Assembly (NCBI RefSeq): GCF_027887165.1
Contig: NC_077232.1
Location: forward strand, 10,960,257 to 11,024,256
Length of the DNA: 64,000 nucleotides
Source of the DNA: Monodelphis domestica
Lineage: Eukaryota; Chordata; Mammalia; Didelphimorphia; Didelphidae
Reading direction: 5' to 3'
Numbering within the stretch: position 1 is the stretch's first letter; every line of letters begins with the position of its first letter. Shown here piece by piece: positions 21,708 to 36,700 of the stretch. A program made the translations under genes and the position numbers. The notes under the pieces are model-generated. The model saw only the letters and a list, made by a program, of their open reading frames with translations. It made no database searches and was not told the DNA's origin.

Positions 21708-24700
21708 CTAAAAACAAGAGGCAGTGGTTACGGGATAATTCCTGGCTGCTATGCAAAGAAGCAGAACAATCACTACCTTCTAGGATAGAAAAAGTCCTTA
21801 AATGGAGCAAAGAACCTCCTACAGTTCTTATTTTCTAAAAACGACTTTAAATGGGTTGCTAAAACTGGGGCCCACTAAGTTCCTCCCCTGATCCTTAGCC
21901 TCAAGGCCACCCCGAGATCAGCAGAGCTCCCCGATTCCTCAAACTAGTCGTCTTTCTGGGTTCATGTATTCTGACAGGGCAGCTAAGTAAGTGCCTTGTC
22001 TAAAACACTTTCTCTTCCTTTCCAGATCCTTTTAGGCGGGAGGCGGGCGTATAAGGAGCAGCCAGGATGTCCCCAAGAATCTGCAGGCAGATGCGCAGCA
22101 GGTGCTGGTATTTCGAGGGCGAGTGACTGCCAGCACGACTTCACTCCAAGGTGAAGCATTGGACGGGGCAGTCATCATGCTTCACACAGCAGGAGACTGG
22201 CCTGCACGCCTACAAATGACCCCTAAGCCCGCTCTCTCCTCCGCAAGCAAGTCTTCTCTCCCTCCCTCTCCCTCTCCCCCCACAGCACTCCTCTTCTCTC
22301 CATCTCATCCAGCCCGAGCCTCTCCCACTCATTCCTCCTGGTTCTGGCCTCCGGGGCCAAACGGAATGAAGCTCCTCCTGCCACAGAGAGGCCTCCAAGC
22401 TAACTGCCCACTTCCTGAAGTCTTCATGAAGCCTCTCCAGTTTGCCTGTCCTTAATGCAGGGCACACAACTGAATTCAGTCGCCTGGATGAGGCCTGATG
22501 AAGGTGGAACACGGGGGACCATCCCCTCCCTGGTCCTGGAACTTCTGCCCCGGACAGCCCCGAGACGGCCCGGAGCCTGGCGGGGTTCAGGAAAGTCTCG
22601 AGCTCTTTTTCAGGATCCCAGCTATCTAGTCAGGCCTCCTCCTTTGGCCCCTGGGAAGCCGATTCTTGGTCCCCAGGCGCCAAGATTTTATACTGACTCC
22701 TAACGAATGTTATCTTATTCGATTCAGCCCAGCGGCCGTGCCTCCTGAGCTTCTTCTGTTGACCCAGAACCCCAGACTATGAAGACTGCCGGGGAGTACC
22801 TTGTTCCAGGTGGAAGATGGCCAATCTGGCAAGGTTCACCTTGATGATGCTCTCTCCATGCCCAGTGGTAGAAACAGCCCCGATCTCATTATCAGCATAG
22901 CCCCCAGAACCTGCTCAAAGGAGAAAAGCGAGGTTCTTCCAGGGCGCCAACAAGATGCCCAAAGAGGGGGCAGGCGAGCAGTGTGTGGGCCAGCGGAGGG
23001 AGGCAAAGTGCACGTGGGGGCAGCCAGGTGCCAGCCCGGCCCCTCCCCATTGGTTCTGGGACTCATTCCTCTGGACCCGAGAAAACCGGCCCTTCGTTTT
23101 GGACGTTTTATGGTTTTGTCGCTGGGAGATTTGGGTAAGGTGGCCGCACTCACAAACGACCCCCCTCCTTCTAGGGCCTTAGAGCCTGGTTGTGGGGGTG
23201 CGTGAGTGTGCACGGGCGCAGAGCCTCCGGGGAAGGCCATTTCCTAAGGTTTGTGGCCGGTGCGAGTCAAGTGGGGGGCGTCTGTGAGTAAGTCTACGTA
23301 TGTGCCGAGGTCCCTCTCTCCATCCCAGGAGCCTCTAGCGGGAGAAGGTCTCGGGTTAGCCAAGAATAGGGCAGGCGCCGATGTATGCGTGTAGCTCTGG
23401 GTGCAGGCATCCACGTGCATGTTTGCAGACAGATAGCTAGCGCCTAGTGAGAGCCTGCCAGAAATTTCTCAGCTAAAGAAAGGACTTTTGGTAAGTGACT
23501 TTCTCCACGTAGGGAGAATCAAGAATTTGCTCTAATGCCTTGAACAGACTAGACAAACCTGGGAATGCCCTGTACGTCAATAGTTTCCTGGATAGGGGTG
23601 CAGCTGTGTCCTGTGTTGGTGGATAGAGAGCCAGGCCTAGAGATGGAAGGTTCTGGGTTCAGATCTGAGCTCAGACACTTCCTAGCTGGGTCGTCCCAGA
23701 CAAATCCCTTAATCCCCAGGGCCTAGCCCTTGCCACTCTTGTGCCTTGGAAACAATGCACAGTATCGAGTCCAAGGCAGAAGGTGAGGGTTTAAAAAAAA
23801 AAGAAAGAAAAGGAATTCCCTGGATGGGCACTTTCTGGTTAGGATTTGTCTAGAAATAAGAGGCTGCTGGCCCCAAGTTAAAGCTGGGCTGGAGGTTTTC
23901 AGCTCTGAGCCTTTGAAGAATGGGGAAACAAACCTCTTCCGTCCTCCTCAAAAACAACCAAACCCCAAACCCTGGGAAGGCCATTAAGAGTTCGCACCAG
24001 GCGAGATGAGGTTCTACAACAAAGTGAATCCTAAGTGAAGGATGGGGGTGGGAGGGGAGAGTCGTCTCCCTCAGAGGTAATCAAGAGTTCTTTTCAGGCA
24101 GACAAAAGCCATAATTTATTCTTCAGCTCCGTAACTACCTGTCCCAGCTAATTTCTCCCAAAGATGGTCAGGACACAGTTTGTTTTAAAAGGGCAGAACC
24201 CAAACCCAATCCTATCCCACCCCTGGAACGAGGGCCAGCCGGCGTGCTTTATGTAAACTTAAATAATATTTAAACCTGGACTATCCCTTCAACCATAAAG
24301 GTGCATCTCTGGTTAGATTATATTTTTGTTATCATCTTCTGGGCTCTCTCCAAGGCCGAGGCTATGAGAGATTGTTGGCCAGAATGAAGACTGGGACGGA
24401 AGAATCGGGCGCTTGGACAGGAAGAAGGCAGGCCGGAAAAGGCATCCTTCCTAGACTCTTACCTACACAGGGTGAGTCCCCCACACGGCCAGTCATCTTA
24501 TTGATGGTCCCTCCTGTTGATGTTGCATAAGCCAGGTTTCCGTTTTTGTCGAGTGCCACAGCACCCACTGTTCCAGTGTTTCTGAAAAACAACAGCAGAG
24601 CAGGGGCCAAGCTGAAGCTTACAATGCAAGCTTTCTCCGAGCCCTGCTTCAACGAAACCCAGGCCAGGAAACGATCCCAAAGGGAGCTGGCTGGCTGCTT

Positions 24701-27700
24701 AGTCTCCAGAGGCCAGAAAGAAGAGGGCACAAATGGTGTGTTTTTAGTGTCTACAATGACCAGCATTTCCTGAAGAGCCAATGGCTGGGCCCCACAGCCA
24801 TGCTCCTGCAGCTTATTCTATTCTCTTTCCTTCTTACTCTCTTCTTTTTATCTCCCCAGCTGCCATTAATCTTTGTTCTTCTCCTTTCATTTATGAAGTG
24901 GGACAGAGCAGGAGCATATTTGTAGAGCCCCAGGGTGCCAGAAGGCCTTACCTGGGGACCCGAGGCTCTTTGTGAGCGTTTGTGGAGAATGACCTTGGAA
25001 ATAAAAGAGTGTGCGAAGTCTGTAGAGAAAGAGTGAAGAGTGAGATTGGGTTTTTTGAAGGCAAAAGAACCAGAACAGGGTCTCCTCGAAGGGCTGAGAT
25101 CAGGAAGGACCTCGTTGAACAGGCTGGACTCACAGACTTGATCAAGAAAAGTCAAGGGAAAGAAACAGCTCCCTAAGAACTTGCAGAACCATGATGGGTA
25201 GGGAGAAAAGAAGCGAGAAAGAGATCTCACTGAGGAAGTGAGGAACCATCTGGCAGGAAGGAGGATGGACAAGAATTCTGGCTGCCTGGCTGCCTGCTAA
25301 AAGCTCAATCTCAGAGGAACCCCCCAAAAGCTTTGCTGATAGTTTGAGGACGTTCTCACAGCTTAGGGTGACTATGTTATCTCTCTCCTATTGCTGCTAG
25401 GGTAAAACATTCCAGTCTGTCACTTTGACCCTTTAAAAGCTGGGTCTCACTGACCTTCAAGGGTCTGGCCAACCCGGCCCGTTTGCCATTTTTCATACAG
25501 GACCGTTCATCTCCCTATTGTGCGCCTTTGCACTTGGCTGGTTCTCCCACCTGTGATGCTTTCCTTTCTTTGAATCCCAAGTTTTCTTTGAAGGTGTCCT
25601 GTCCTACAGGAAGCCAATCCATCCTCTTCCCCTTTGTTGCTAGTGTCCTCTCCCCAGAAATGACTCTGTTCCCACTTTGCATGTACTCTTCTGCATCCAT
25701 CCAAGAGGATGTAAGCTCCTGGAGGGTAGAGAATGTGTAATTTTTGTTTCTGTATTCCTAATGCTTAGCATAGTTCTTGGATGAGCTGCAAAATGTTTGT
25801 TGAAGGAACAAATGGCTCTGGAAACGATCCCCCATCAACCCGAGTCTTGCCCAGCGACCCCTGGAATGAGTGAGGAAATCAGCGGTTTGGGAGCATCAAG
25901 TCTTCCCCACATTTTTCTCTTAGGGAAATAGAATAAAAACTAGACAATACCAAGTAGATCAGGCATAATATCTAGTTCAAGTTATCTATAATTACATAAG
26001 CTAATAAAAACACTATGTAAGAAAAACTACGATCCCAACAGAACCGATTTTTTTATGTTTCCCAGACTGGAAGATCAGGGCAATGTTATAGACCCAAAGC
26101 ACTTGACAAATCTCTCACCCTCCCATCAACAAAGTGACCAAGGAGGAACTGGACAAGCGGTAGCAGAGTGAGTGGGGTTCAGAGCCGGCTGAACAAATGT
26201 GCCCAGAGATGGCTTCCTAATGGATCCAACGGGGGGACCAAAAGAGAGGGCTGTCTGGGTTAGCATTTCTTTTGGCCACTTGGATGAAGACGTAAAAGGC
26301 CCTTCTCAAAGAAGGCACAAAGCTGAGGAGGACAGAGAGCGGATTCACTAGGACAAGATCGTTAGTCTAAAAGACTTTCAAAATCACGGGATATGGTTAT
26401 GCAGTGGATTTTTAAATCCCAATGCTAATGCCCATCGGGAGAGAGCTGATGTATCCAGAATTATTCTGGCCCCACAGCTTCAGAGGGACATTGAGAACCA
26501 GCCTGGCAATCAGGCAGGGGAGGTACGGAAACCATGTAGTCCAAGGAAGTCAGGAGGAATTCGGAATGCTACGTACAGAAAAGGCTCAGGAGGATCTGAA
26601 TGCGGTCTCCAAAGCCATGAAGAAAAGGCTGCTACACTTAACTTGAGCTGCTCTGTACAGCTTCCTAAAATAGAACTAAAGTGTAGAGGAAAGCAGATTT
26701 ACTCTACAAAGAGCTTCTGAAGAACAAGGGAGAGGGAAAGAGGGCCATCTCTGTCTGGCCTTCGGAGTTCTGCTTCCTGAAGCAACGGGCTCCAAGCCAT
26801 TCCACGTGTTCCACTGATGGGCTGGCTATCAAGGATGCATGAAGAGGGATTAGGTAGGAGAGAAGATGAGTTAGCTGCCAAGGTCTTCTCCACTTCAGCA
26901 TCTTGAAGTCTAGACCCACTCCGATACATTTCAAAGAACTTTTCTAATTTTTGTCATATTTAATATGGCATCAAACAAGTGGATGATTATTCCCTGGACT
27001 TTGAAACTCATTATAGAGAAACTCTCATTTAGACTTTTACATTTTAAATGCTGTGATAACACAGACAGGAGTTATGTGAAAACTATTTAAAAAAAAAAAA
27101 AACCACAGTCAAGTGGATGAAGAGTGTAGACGGGACTCTGTACAGGGTACATTAATACTTCCAGAAAACAAATCTTTGCTGGTCCTGTCAATGGCTGGTC
27201 TTTGTGGCCTATAGCAAAGTAGGGTGGGGAGTGTTTCCACTAGTCAGTCGGTCCTGGGTTAGCCTAATTTGAATCCCTTCAGTCTTCTCCCTAAGAAGCT
27301 TTCTCTAGCCTGGGCTGGTTTCTCGTTAGTGATGGGGTTGACGCTCTCCTGTAAGGAGCTATGGAATGGTGTCAATCCTTCAGTAAGGTTTGGGGCATCT
27401 CTAAACATCCCAAATAGACAGTTTAAGAGTTTCAGGCAATAAGTACATACTTGTCAGCATCTGTCAGGCAAGGATTTTTTTCATTCTTTTCTTTTTTCAG
27501 ACGTTTTACGTTTCGTTCCGTTATTAATTTTTCGAGAGGAGTCTCTGGGATCCCCATGACCTTAGCAAATTGGTTCGCGCCTCTATCAGTCAGGAATGAG
27601 TGATTTGTCTGATTCAGAAAGGAAAGGAAAACCATTAGTCTTATCCTGGGTCGTCTGGCCTGTGCAAAGGTTTGGAAGGTCATTTTTTCTGCAGGGAGTT

Positions 27701-30700
27701 GAAGCAGCTGTGCAAGTGCATCTTTCCAAAACAGAACTGGGAATAGATACTTAATATGTGCTTTTCATACACATAGTATCAATTAATGGTTGGATTGGCC
27801 CAATTTATGCTTAAATGAGGAGGGAAAAGAATGGCAAATCACAGAAGTTATGTGAAAACAAAGGAACTGAGGTGGAAAGTTTAAGGTCCCCCATCAGTTC
27901 CCTTCCTGCTAGTAAGAATTACTTTTGTCCCCAAACTAACAGGGGTAGGCACAGACCAATGGCTGATCACCCAACTTTCCAATAACACTGTTTGGGCTCA
28001 TTTTACTCTTTTATGGAACCACACCAGAGTGTTTAAGCTTCTCGTGGCTATTCTGCCTCTTGAGTTGGGGGAGCTTCACTACTACTTCATTGTTTAATCA
28101 TACCTTCTCCATAACAAGACGGGCAAGTCTGATGGGATTTGCAACACCCTGAACTGCAGATACGGCTCCAGAGTTCAGATTGCTTCCATCCATGATGCTA
28201 GCATCCATTTCAACTTGACCGTCTTCATTCAAGACAGAGCCACGACCTATGAGAAAGAGTAGAGGGATGGGGAAGGATTAGGAACTAAATTCTTCCCTCC
28301 TACTTGATACACACATTTTACAAGCCCTTGCCCTCATGGAGCCAATACGTGCCCAGACAAATAAAAGGCTAGTTGAGATGGGAGAGAGCATGAACAATTT
28401 AGGGCAGTGAGGGCGAACCTTTTAGAGACCGAGTGCCCAACCTGAAACCCTCATGCTGCATGTGAGCAGCTTCCTTATGCCAGATGGGGCGGGGGAAGGG
28501 GGGAAGAAGGGCTCCTATTGGGCCACTGGGCAGAGGGGCGGGTGATGGGAGAAATGTCCTGAGGCACAGTGGAGAAGGGGATGGGAGCAGCCTTCTCTGG
28601 CATGTGAGCCACAGACTCACCAACACGGACTTAGGGTAATAAATGAAGGCTTAACAAGTTCAGACCTGAGCTGAGCTTTGAAGGAAGGCAAAGACTGAGA
28701 CATAGAAGTGAGATAAAAAAAATGATGCAGATTTGTTGGATTTTCAAGAACCAAGTTTGATTTCAGTTTGTTCTTAGCTTGGAATGACTGCCAAGTAAAA
28801 TTCAATTTTATGGGAACATTAGAAACCAAGTCTAAGGATAAAACTATGTACTGGCTTAGACAATATGTGTTGCAGAAATACTGTTACTGTTACTTGAAAA
28901 GTCATTAAAAAAATTAGGGCAACAGAGGCCAGTGATATTGACACACAATGTGGCACCGGCAATAAGGGAGAAGCCAAGATTTGAACCCAGGCCCAATTTC
29001 AGATCAAGGGTTCTGTCTGGGACAAAGCCTCTTCTGGACAAAAGCGCATGGAAAGGGTCATTGAAGGCCTGAGGCTATGGGCTCTTCAGCACAAGGATTT
29101 CATGAAAACAAACCTGCCCAGAAAGTGGACCAAGGCTACTGTTCCCACTGTGGCAGCGACTCCAGTGACTGAGTGTGGGTCAGTGAGGGACATCTGGGAG
29201 CACAGGCAAGGAGGCCCAAGGGCAGAGCTGCCTCAATACCAAATTGTCCCTAACTCTATTAGAACTGAACATGAGTTCAGTTCAGATGGGGCCAGGAATA
29301 ATAGCGATTTCCTTATATTGAGGCAATGTGTTTCAGTTTTGTGGGAAATAGCTGTAGAAAATGTTAAAAATAACCAAATATTGTAAAGGAGGCAGGGCTG
29401 AGGCAAATCTTATGGGTCAAACCAAACAAGTTTTTTCCAAGGGCCTCACAGAGTGCCTGGATCTGTGTTAGATGCCAGAGAGGGCTTGGAAGGGATGTAT
29501 CCCTTTTCTTCAATATGCTCTGGTTAGGAAGATATAAGGATCAAAACAAGGCAGTATTTAGACAAATGTGGAAATGGGGGCAGTGCAAAAAAACCTTGGC
29601 AGGGGGGATAGGACCTGGGCTCAAATCTTGCCTCTGTCTCAAATTACCTTGGGTGGGTCAATTGCTATTTCTGGCCTCAGTTTCCCTGCTTGTAAATGAA
29701 AAAATGAGACTAGATGACCTATAAGTTGCTGATTAATTCCATGACTAAAGGCTAAAGGTCAGAAAAGCAGAGGGGATTGCTGTTCTCTACCAAGACTGTT
29801 GGAGGAGTAACTTGAGACCATTATTGGGCTCCAGGCAGCAGGTGGATGTTCACTGAGCCCTACTGAGGGCAAAAGATCACTTAGTGGTGTTCTCTAGCGT
29901 GGAGGTTCTTTACCTTTTTTGGGTCCTAAACCCTGTGGGCAGTCTGGTGAAGTCTGTCGACCCTCTCAAAGTAATGTTTGGGCCTTTATAAAAGTTTATG
30001 GAGATTTTATTTTATCAATTATGCATAATAACAAATCTCTACATACATTTTCCTAAATTATATGATCCAAATTCCCCCCCTCCCTTTTTCCCTTTCCTTC
30101 CCCCCTCCTGGAGCTGGTAAGCAATTTGATCTGGGTTACACATGTATAATCAGGCAAAACATGTCTCCGTATTGTTCATTTTTGTAAGAGAATCATCATA
30201 TAAAATCAGAATCCCCAAACAAAAACCCGGAATAAAGAAGTGAAAAGTAGCATGCTCTCATCTGCATTCTAACTCCAAAAGTTCTTTCTCTGGAGGTCGA
30301 TGACATTCTCTGTCCCAAGTCCCTCAGAATTGCCCCGGATCATTGTAGTATTGAGAGTAGCCAAGTCCTTCAAAGTTGATCATTGTATAATATTGCTGTT
30401 ACTGTGCACAGTGTTCTCCTAGTTCTGCTTATTTTGCTCTACATCAGTTCACAGAGGTCTTTCCAGCTCTTTCTGAAATCCTCCTGTTCATCATTTTTTT
30501 TAAACACTCATTTTCCATCTTAGAATGAATACTGTGTATTGGTTCTAAGGCATTAGAGCAGTAAGGGCTAGGCAATGGGAGTGAATTGACTTGCCCAGGG
30601 TCACTCAGCCAGGAAGTGTCTGAGGCCGATTTGAACCCGGGACCTCTTGTCTCTGGGCCTGGCTTTCAAACCACCGATTCACTCAGCTGCCCCGTTCATC

Positions 30701-33700
30701 ATTTTCTACAGTGCAAACCATCACCAACACATACCACAATGTGTTCAGTCATTCCCTAGTTGATGGGCATCCCCTCAAGTTGCAATTCTTTGCCACCACG
30801 AGAAGAGCATTAGAAATATTTTGTATAAGTAGATTGAATTTCCCCCTTTCAAAGTAATGTTTTTAAATGTAATAAAATAAAAAATGGAGAGAGCATTGCA
30901 AAGGAAGCCAATCATTCTGGAATAAGGCTCCACAAACAGCTCTGGAGGCTGTGGGGAGTGTTGAAAATCAGGAGGGAAATGCAAAACAAGCTCCGACATT
31001 TAGTTCATCAAGAAAGCCTCAAGTAGCAACATGAGCTGTGGAAACTATTTCACTCTCTGGTGAAATAGGCCTTAAGGGTAGCTTCGTGGTGGCCAAGGCT
31101 TTTGCTGCTGTCCCCCGTGGCTGGGATGCCCCAGGCAGTCTTGTGCCAGGTGGCAGCGCACTGGCAAAGCTCTCAGGTTTGATGCCTGTGCCATCTCCTC
31201 CTCGTCTCTAACCTAATGGATGCAGTTGTCTCCCCCAGGGAGCGGCCTTGCTTTTTCTTTGTCTCCAGAGTGACCAGCACACAGCAAATGCTGAAGAGAT
31301 GCTTCCCTGAATAACCCAAGACGGAAGACAAGGCTCTGCTTACCCAAGTTTGAGACCTCTGCGAGCAGATGAAGGGAGGAGAGAATCAAGGAAAGGTGGA
31401 ATATTGTAAGGTACTAAAGCCACAGAGCCCCTCAGAGATCATCTAGTCTGAGTATTGCCTTCTGCCTCCTTCTCTCATCCTCCATGGCAGCACACACCAG
31501 ACGGGGACCAGGACACAAGGTGAGGAAGTGGGCTAGATCTGAAGCCTCCATCGCCTCTCCTGCACTCCAGCAGCACCAGTGCCAGGGAGAGGCCTGGCCG
31601 GCCTTTCTCATTTACCACTCTGCCAATGTTGCAGGCCCGACAGCCTCTACCTGGGAAGACTCCTTGTGTTTTCACTGGGTGTGCTGCCTGGAATACTCCT
31701 TGGCTCACGGGAGACTTAAAGGACCAGATGAGAGAGCACCTTCCCTTCTGAGGAAGTGTGCCACAAGCCCAGCTGTCAGTGTGCTCCCCCAAAGCAGGCC
31801 TGTGAGCCCCAGGCAGTCCTGGGGGGGCCCAAGATGGGAGGAAGCCTGGAAAGGTGCCCAGGGCAGAGCTTACCCAGCTGTAAATCTTGAAATCTCTCAG
31901 ACTTGTGAATGTTAAAAATTTCCCCATTGGGGAATTCTTAATTGGAACAAATTCCCTACTGAGAAACATTCCTCATTTTGATGTGAGAACTCGCCAGGAT
32001 CAGAAATGCGAGGACCTCTACTCCACCCGTACTTAAGACTGCTTTAGAGGAGAAAACTCCTTGCTAAACAAAGAAAGTACTTGGATCCATGCTTATGGTG
32101 GGGTAGGGAGTTCTTTGAGCCAAGCCTGTTTTTAGAATTGATACAATGAGATGCTAGGTACCTAAAAGGGTCGGGCAAGTTTTCTCTTGATGAGATTAGT
32201 TGACTCAGCTGTGTTTTCTCTAGTTCAGACTTACTGAAGAGATTGGTGGACTTAGCAGGAATTCAGATGGGCAGTCCTTTGGAAAGCATCTACAGTGATT
32301 GGTAGATGTAGGGACTTAGGGGAGGTGACATGGGATAAAAACCCCTATATAAGAAAAAAGCAGAATCTCTTGAGGATATATCCTTTTGGAGGATCTCTGA
32401 TGAGGATCGCTTGGGAAGAATCTCTTGAAAGAGGCTCTGGAGAAGGGAAGCTCTTGGAGGACAGTCTCTAAGGAGGTCTCGCTGGAGCTCCACTAAGGGG
32501 ACTCTGTCCCTCTGGAGGCTCTGGAGAGAGGCCCTTTGGAACAGTCTCTGGCTGGAAGACTCTCTGGTGAAGTCAGCTGAGATGTGGCCTGGTGTCACTA
32601 GAATCCTTGTTTAGGCAGACCTTGTGGTGAGTGTTAAAAAACTGACTGATTTCTCTCTTAAGACTCAGGTCTAGGCCATATTGGCTTGATGCCCTTCAGA
32701 CTTATTCCTTTCTTACTCTCTCTCTCTTTCTTTGATTACTCATTGTATTGTTAATTAAAATCTCTATAAAACCCAATTGACTTGGGTATTTGAATAATTG
32801 GGAATATTTCCCTGGTGACCACCTTATATTTGATTTAAAAACCAAGACTCTGTAGTGAAACATATTTTCTGCGGTCAAATTTACTCACCCTCTCTTATAT
32901 CTATCACAATTTATATCTTCCACTATTTTAATCACTACAGTTTAAGACCTCAACCATTTTAAATCTCACACAGCACAACCACCTGCCCCTCTTCCTCTGC
33001 CTGTCACTGGAATCAGCAGTGATGAGGGGGTCAGCTCTTACACACTCATCCCCGCTTTTAGGTTGAATTTGCATTATGAAGACTTTCTGAAGCCTGGAGA
33101 AGGAAAAACAAGTGGCGACTCTGGCACCTGCCCATTTCCCAGGCGTCGGGGCTGCTGGTTTGTGCTGCCTGGAGTGACGGCCTCTGGCTGCATGACAAGA
33201 AGGGTCCAAGCAGCTCTCTGGGAGCTGTTTGAACATGCTGTTTTCTACCCACCCCCCTTCCCAGGCCAAGTGGGCTGGAACCAGCTCTGCTGGAGAGGCC
33301 TGTTTGTCCTTTCAGCCTTGAAAAATCCACCCCTCCAAGTTTGACTCTGGTGAAGGCCTTGAGCAGAAAGTCGTCACCAACAAACAGGGCCTCGGAGCCC
33401 ATGGGAATGGGCAGGAGGACCCGAGGGAGCCCATCTCTTTGTGGCAGCAGCCAAGGAAAGACTGGGGAGGTGGCACAAATCTGGAACGAACCAGACCCTC
33501 TGCTGGCACCATGCCAAGTCTGTGCTTTGAATCCCTGACTGTACATCCTGAATGCTTGTTTGCAAAGTAGATTCAAACCGACCCTCTTTAACCACAGAGA
33601 CCAGGGGATGGTGGGCCGGCCTACTGCCCCTTCTTGGACAGCCTGCAAACTAGCTCACCATCTGTCCAAAACATGGCAGTGGGTGGGCTAGATTTGGCCG

Positions 33701-36700
33701 GCAGCCTGTTGTCTGCCCACCCCTGTCTACAAGAATGACTCTTGTCATTCCCAGAGCTCTTACACAATGTGGAGCCTGGGCTGGGCTCTTTTTTTTAACC
33801 CCTCACCTTCCATCTTAGAATCAATACCATGTGTTGGTTCCAAGGCAGAAGAGCAGTAAGGGCTGGGCAATGAGGGTTAAGTGACTTGCTCAGGGTCATG
33901 CAGCCAGAAAGTGTCTGAGGTCAGTTTTGAACCCAGGACCTCCTGCCTTCAGGGCTGGCTCTCAGAACACTGAGCTACCCTGCTGCCCCTGTGTGGAACG
34001 TTTCCAGAGCTGCCTTATTGAAGAGCTAAGATACAAGATGAACTTGAAGAAGAAATCTACTTTTACTGGCTTTAGGTGCTGTAAGTCTTAGGAGCAGCTT
34101 TCTGGGAATAAGGTCTTGGAGTGAATTTGAAGGGGAAAACAAAGATTTGGGCTGTTTTTAGAAGTTGTGCTTAAGCTTCTTTCCTCGAAGATTTTGTTGT
34201 TTGCCTCTTTTTTCTCTGAACCGACCACTTCCCCATCCTATCTGAGCCTTGGACCTCATGAGCACTTCCAAGCTGTTTTATCCTAAACTTGTCCCTGTGC
34301 AAGCAGTTACCAAGGGTGGGGTGGGAGGAGGGACCCGGGGAGTCTGCTTTTCTGGGTGGAGATGGGAAAACATGCTTTCCTTTCAGATGTTAGCATCCAA
34401 ATGGGGATCTCTGGTTGGACTGACTGCCCACCCCTGGAGACCTTGGGAATCTCTGGTCATTTCTTACTCAGTGGCTCATTTCCCCGCTGCCCCCACAGGA
34501 TGGCATAGAACCCAAGGGTCCACCATTATTCTATTTAGTTGGACTACAGGCCTACAGGCCCGACATTAGCACGGCAGATGGTTAAAAAGTGTGCTGTTTC
34601 TTTAGAGAGCTCCATGTCATGGGAGCTCTTTAGCTAATCCATGTTGGAATGGGACACTGCTAAAGAATTTCTGTAATTGCTTCTTCACAAGGGCTGGTCC
34701 TTGGCCTGGTAACTTTTGGTGAGGAGGGACTAAACCCCCCAGGGTAGGGGATAGCATGTGGGGCTGATGGAGTGTTGGCAATGGGCTCTCCAAGAGGGCT
34801 AGGCACTGGGAAAAGAACGCACAGGCCGAGTGTGCAAGCAGAGTGGTCTAGTTTAGCTGAACTACATAGACGGGCAAAGAAGGGAGGGCCCCGCATTGTG
34901 GAAGGCCTTGAAAATCTGGCTCTTTTAGTAGACCAAGAACTCCAGGAATCAACAACATGGCCCAGAAGCCAAAAAAGGGAAGGCAGTATCGAGCTGTATT
35001 AACAGAGTCAGGGAAGAGGTCGTCCCAACGCTCTGGAATACTTACTGCTTTCATTTCTGGAGGCTCCATTTTAGAAAGGGCACTGGGGCAAAAGGGAAGG
35101 TCTCCAGATGAGCTACATGGGAGCTGCTCAAAAGAATCTGGAGAAGAGAAGTCAGGGGTGGCAGCCACAGCAGGAGAGCCGTTTTCAAGTCTTAGAAGGG
35201 CTATGTCAGGAGGAAGATGGATTTGACTTGTTTGGTTTGGAGAGTCAGAAAGCAGGAGTACCCAGGGTTGCTGCAAACAGGCCAATGGGCTGCCTTGGGA
35301 AGTCATGGATTCTCACTCACTTTCTTCAAGGAAAGATCAGACTGGTCTTAGAAGCATGCTGGAGATGGGATTCTTATTCAGGAAGGAACTGGATGTTCCG
35401 GATGGGTTCTGAGGCTCTTCCAATGGTGAGAGTTTGTGACCTTCTGCAGTGATATGACCACAGTATGTGGAAGAAAGATGATTCTGGCCAGCGGTATCAA
35501 GTGAGCTTTAGGGGGATGGAGGCAAGAGGAAGGGGAAAAGAAAAAAGGGAGCAAGTCTGATTGGGAAGCTATTCCTTAGTGAGCCAGTCCTTGGATTGAA
35601 GGGTGGAGAGGAAGCATGTAGAAAGAGACAACAGGAAGAGAGAAGACAGGATGGGCACAATGGATGGTATGGAGGTAGAACTGCCAAGCTCAGCTGGATA
35701 GAAGAAGCAAGCAAGGAAAGAATCGGAGATAAAGTCAAGATGGTGAACGGGAGAGAGTGGTGGGATCACTGTCAGAAGGAAGGAGCTGCCTTAGTGGGAC
35801 AAGATTATATCGTACTCAGTGCTTCTGCCCCTCAAACTGACCTGCGTTAAATTCGGGATCATCTTCCAGGACAACCACAGCCCCTTCGACAGCATCGATG
35901 GCACTGCCACCATCTTTAAGGATGCTGTAGGCCGTCAGGGCAGCTTTGGTAACTCCGTTCCGTACTCTTTCTGATCGTTCTTTTGAGATGGAGCCAGCTC
36001 CTCCGCCGTGAACCACGACGACAGGTTGAACGTGACCTACAGACCAAGAGCAGAAAGGTGCTTTTCAAGACAATAGAAGTCCAATGAAACAAGCAGGAGT
36101 TAACCTCTCTATAGGAAATTTTGTAATGTTAATACAGATATAAGCATTTATAGACAACCTACTATATTCCAGGCTCTAGGTTGAGCGCTTTTCACAAATA
36201 TTTCATGTGAACCTCACTCGGGGAGTGTAAACCTCAAAATTTCTTAGACTTATAAATGTTGGAAATTTCACCATTGGGAAATTTCATACTTGAAAAATTT
36301 CCTATTGATAGTGGGTCTTGGCTATTGGAATGTGAACCCCTTTGGCATGAGAGTTTCCTCCTCCTCCCTTCTTAAGATTACTTTAGGACAGAAACCTTTT
36401 GCTGAACAATGGAAAGGACTTTGACCTATGCTTAAGCATAGAACAGGAATTTCTTTGAGTCATGATTGATTTTAGAATTGATACAATGGAGATACTTGGA
36501 ATCAATCTCCACCCTACTCAGTCCTAACAGGATTGAGGAAGGGCTGCAGCATAGATCAAAATTTAATTATTCCAATCTCTACCCTACTCAGGTTAACAGG
36601 ATTTAGGAAGGGCTGTAGCAAAGGATCAAAGATTTAATTATTTGAAAATATGACCTTCAACAGACATGTGCAAAGCCAGAGACCTCTGGGTGGTCCTGGG

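Larger units (their letters stand above)
29896..30925 (+). mobile_element. Ancient hAT-type DNA transposon remnant, split by an L1
   Basis: GGAGGTTCTTTACCTTTTTT, then GGCAGTCTGGTGAAGTCTGT, matches the left part of a widespread mammalian hAT MITE as I remember it. The right part resumes at 30,849 with AATGTTTTTAAATGTAATAA. Between them sits the L1 of 29,980-30,848. The assignment to hAT is from memory. Confidence 0.5.

Noticed and set aside
33058..33648. 196-codon minus-strand open frame
   Set aside because: It shows no domain and no splice borders, and does not fit the phases of ASRGL1; likely chance in intron 2.
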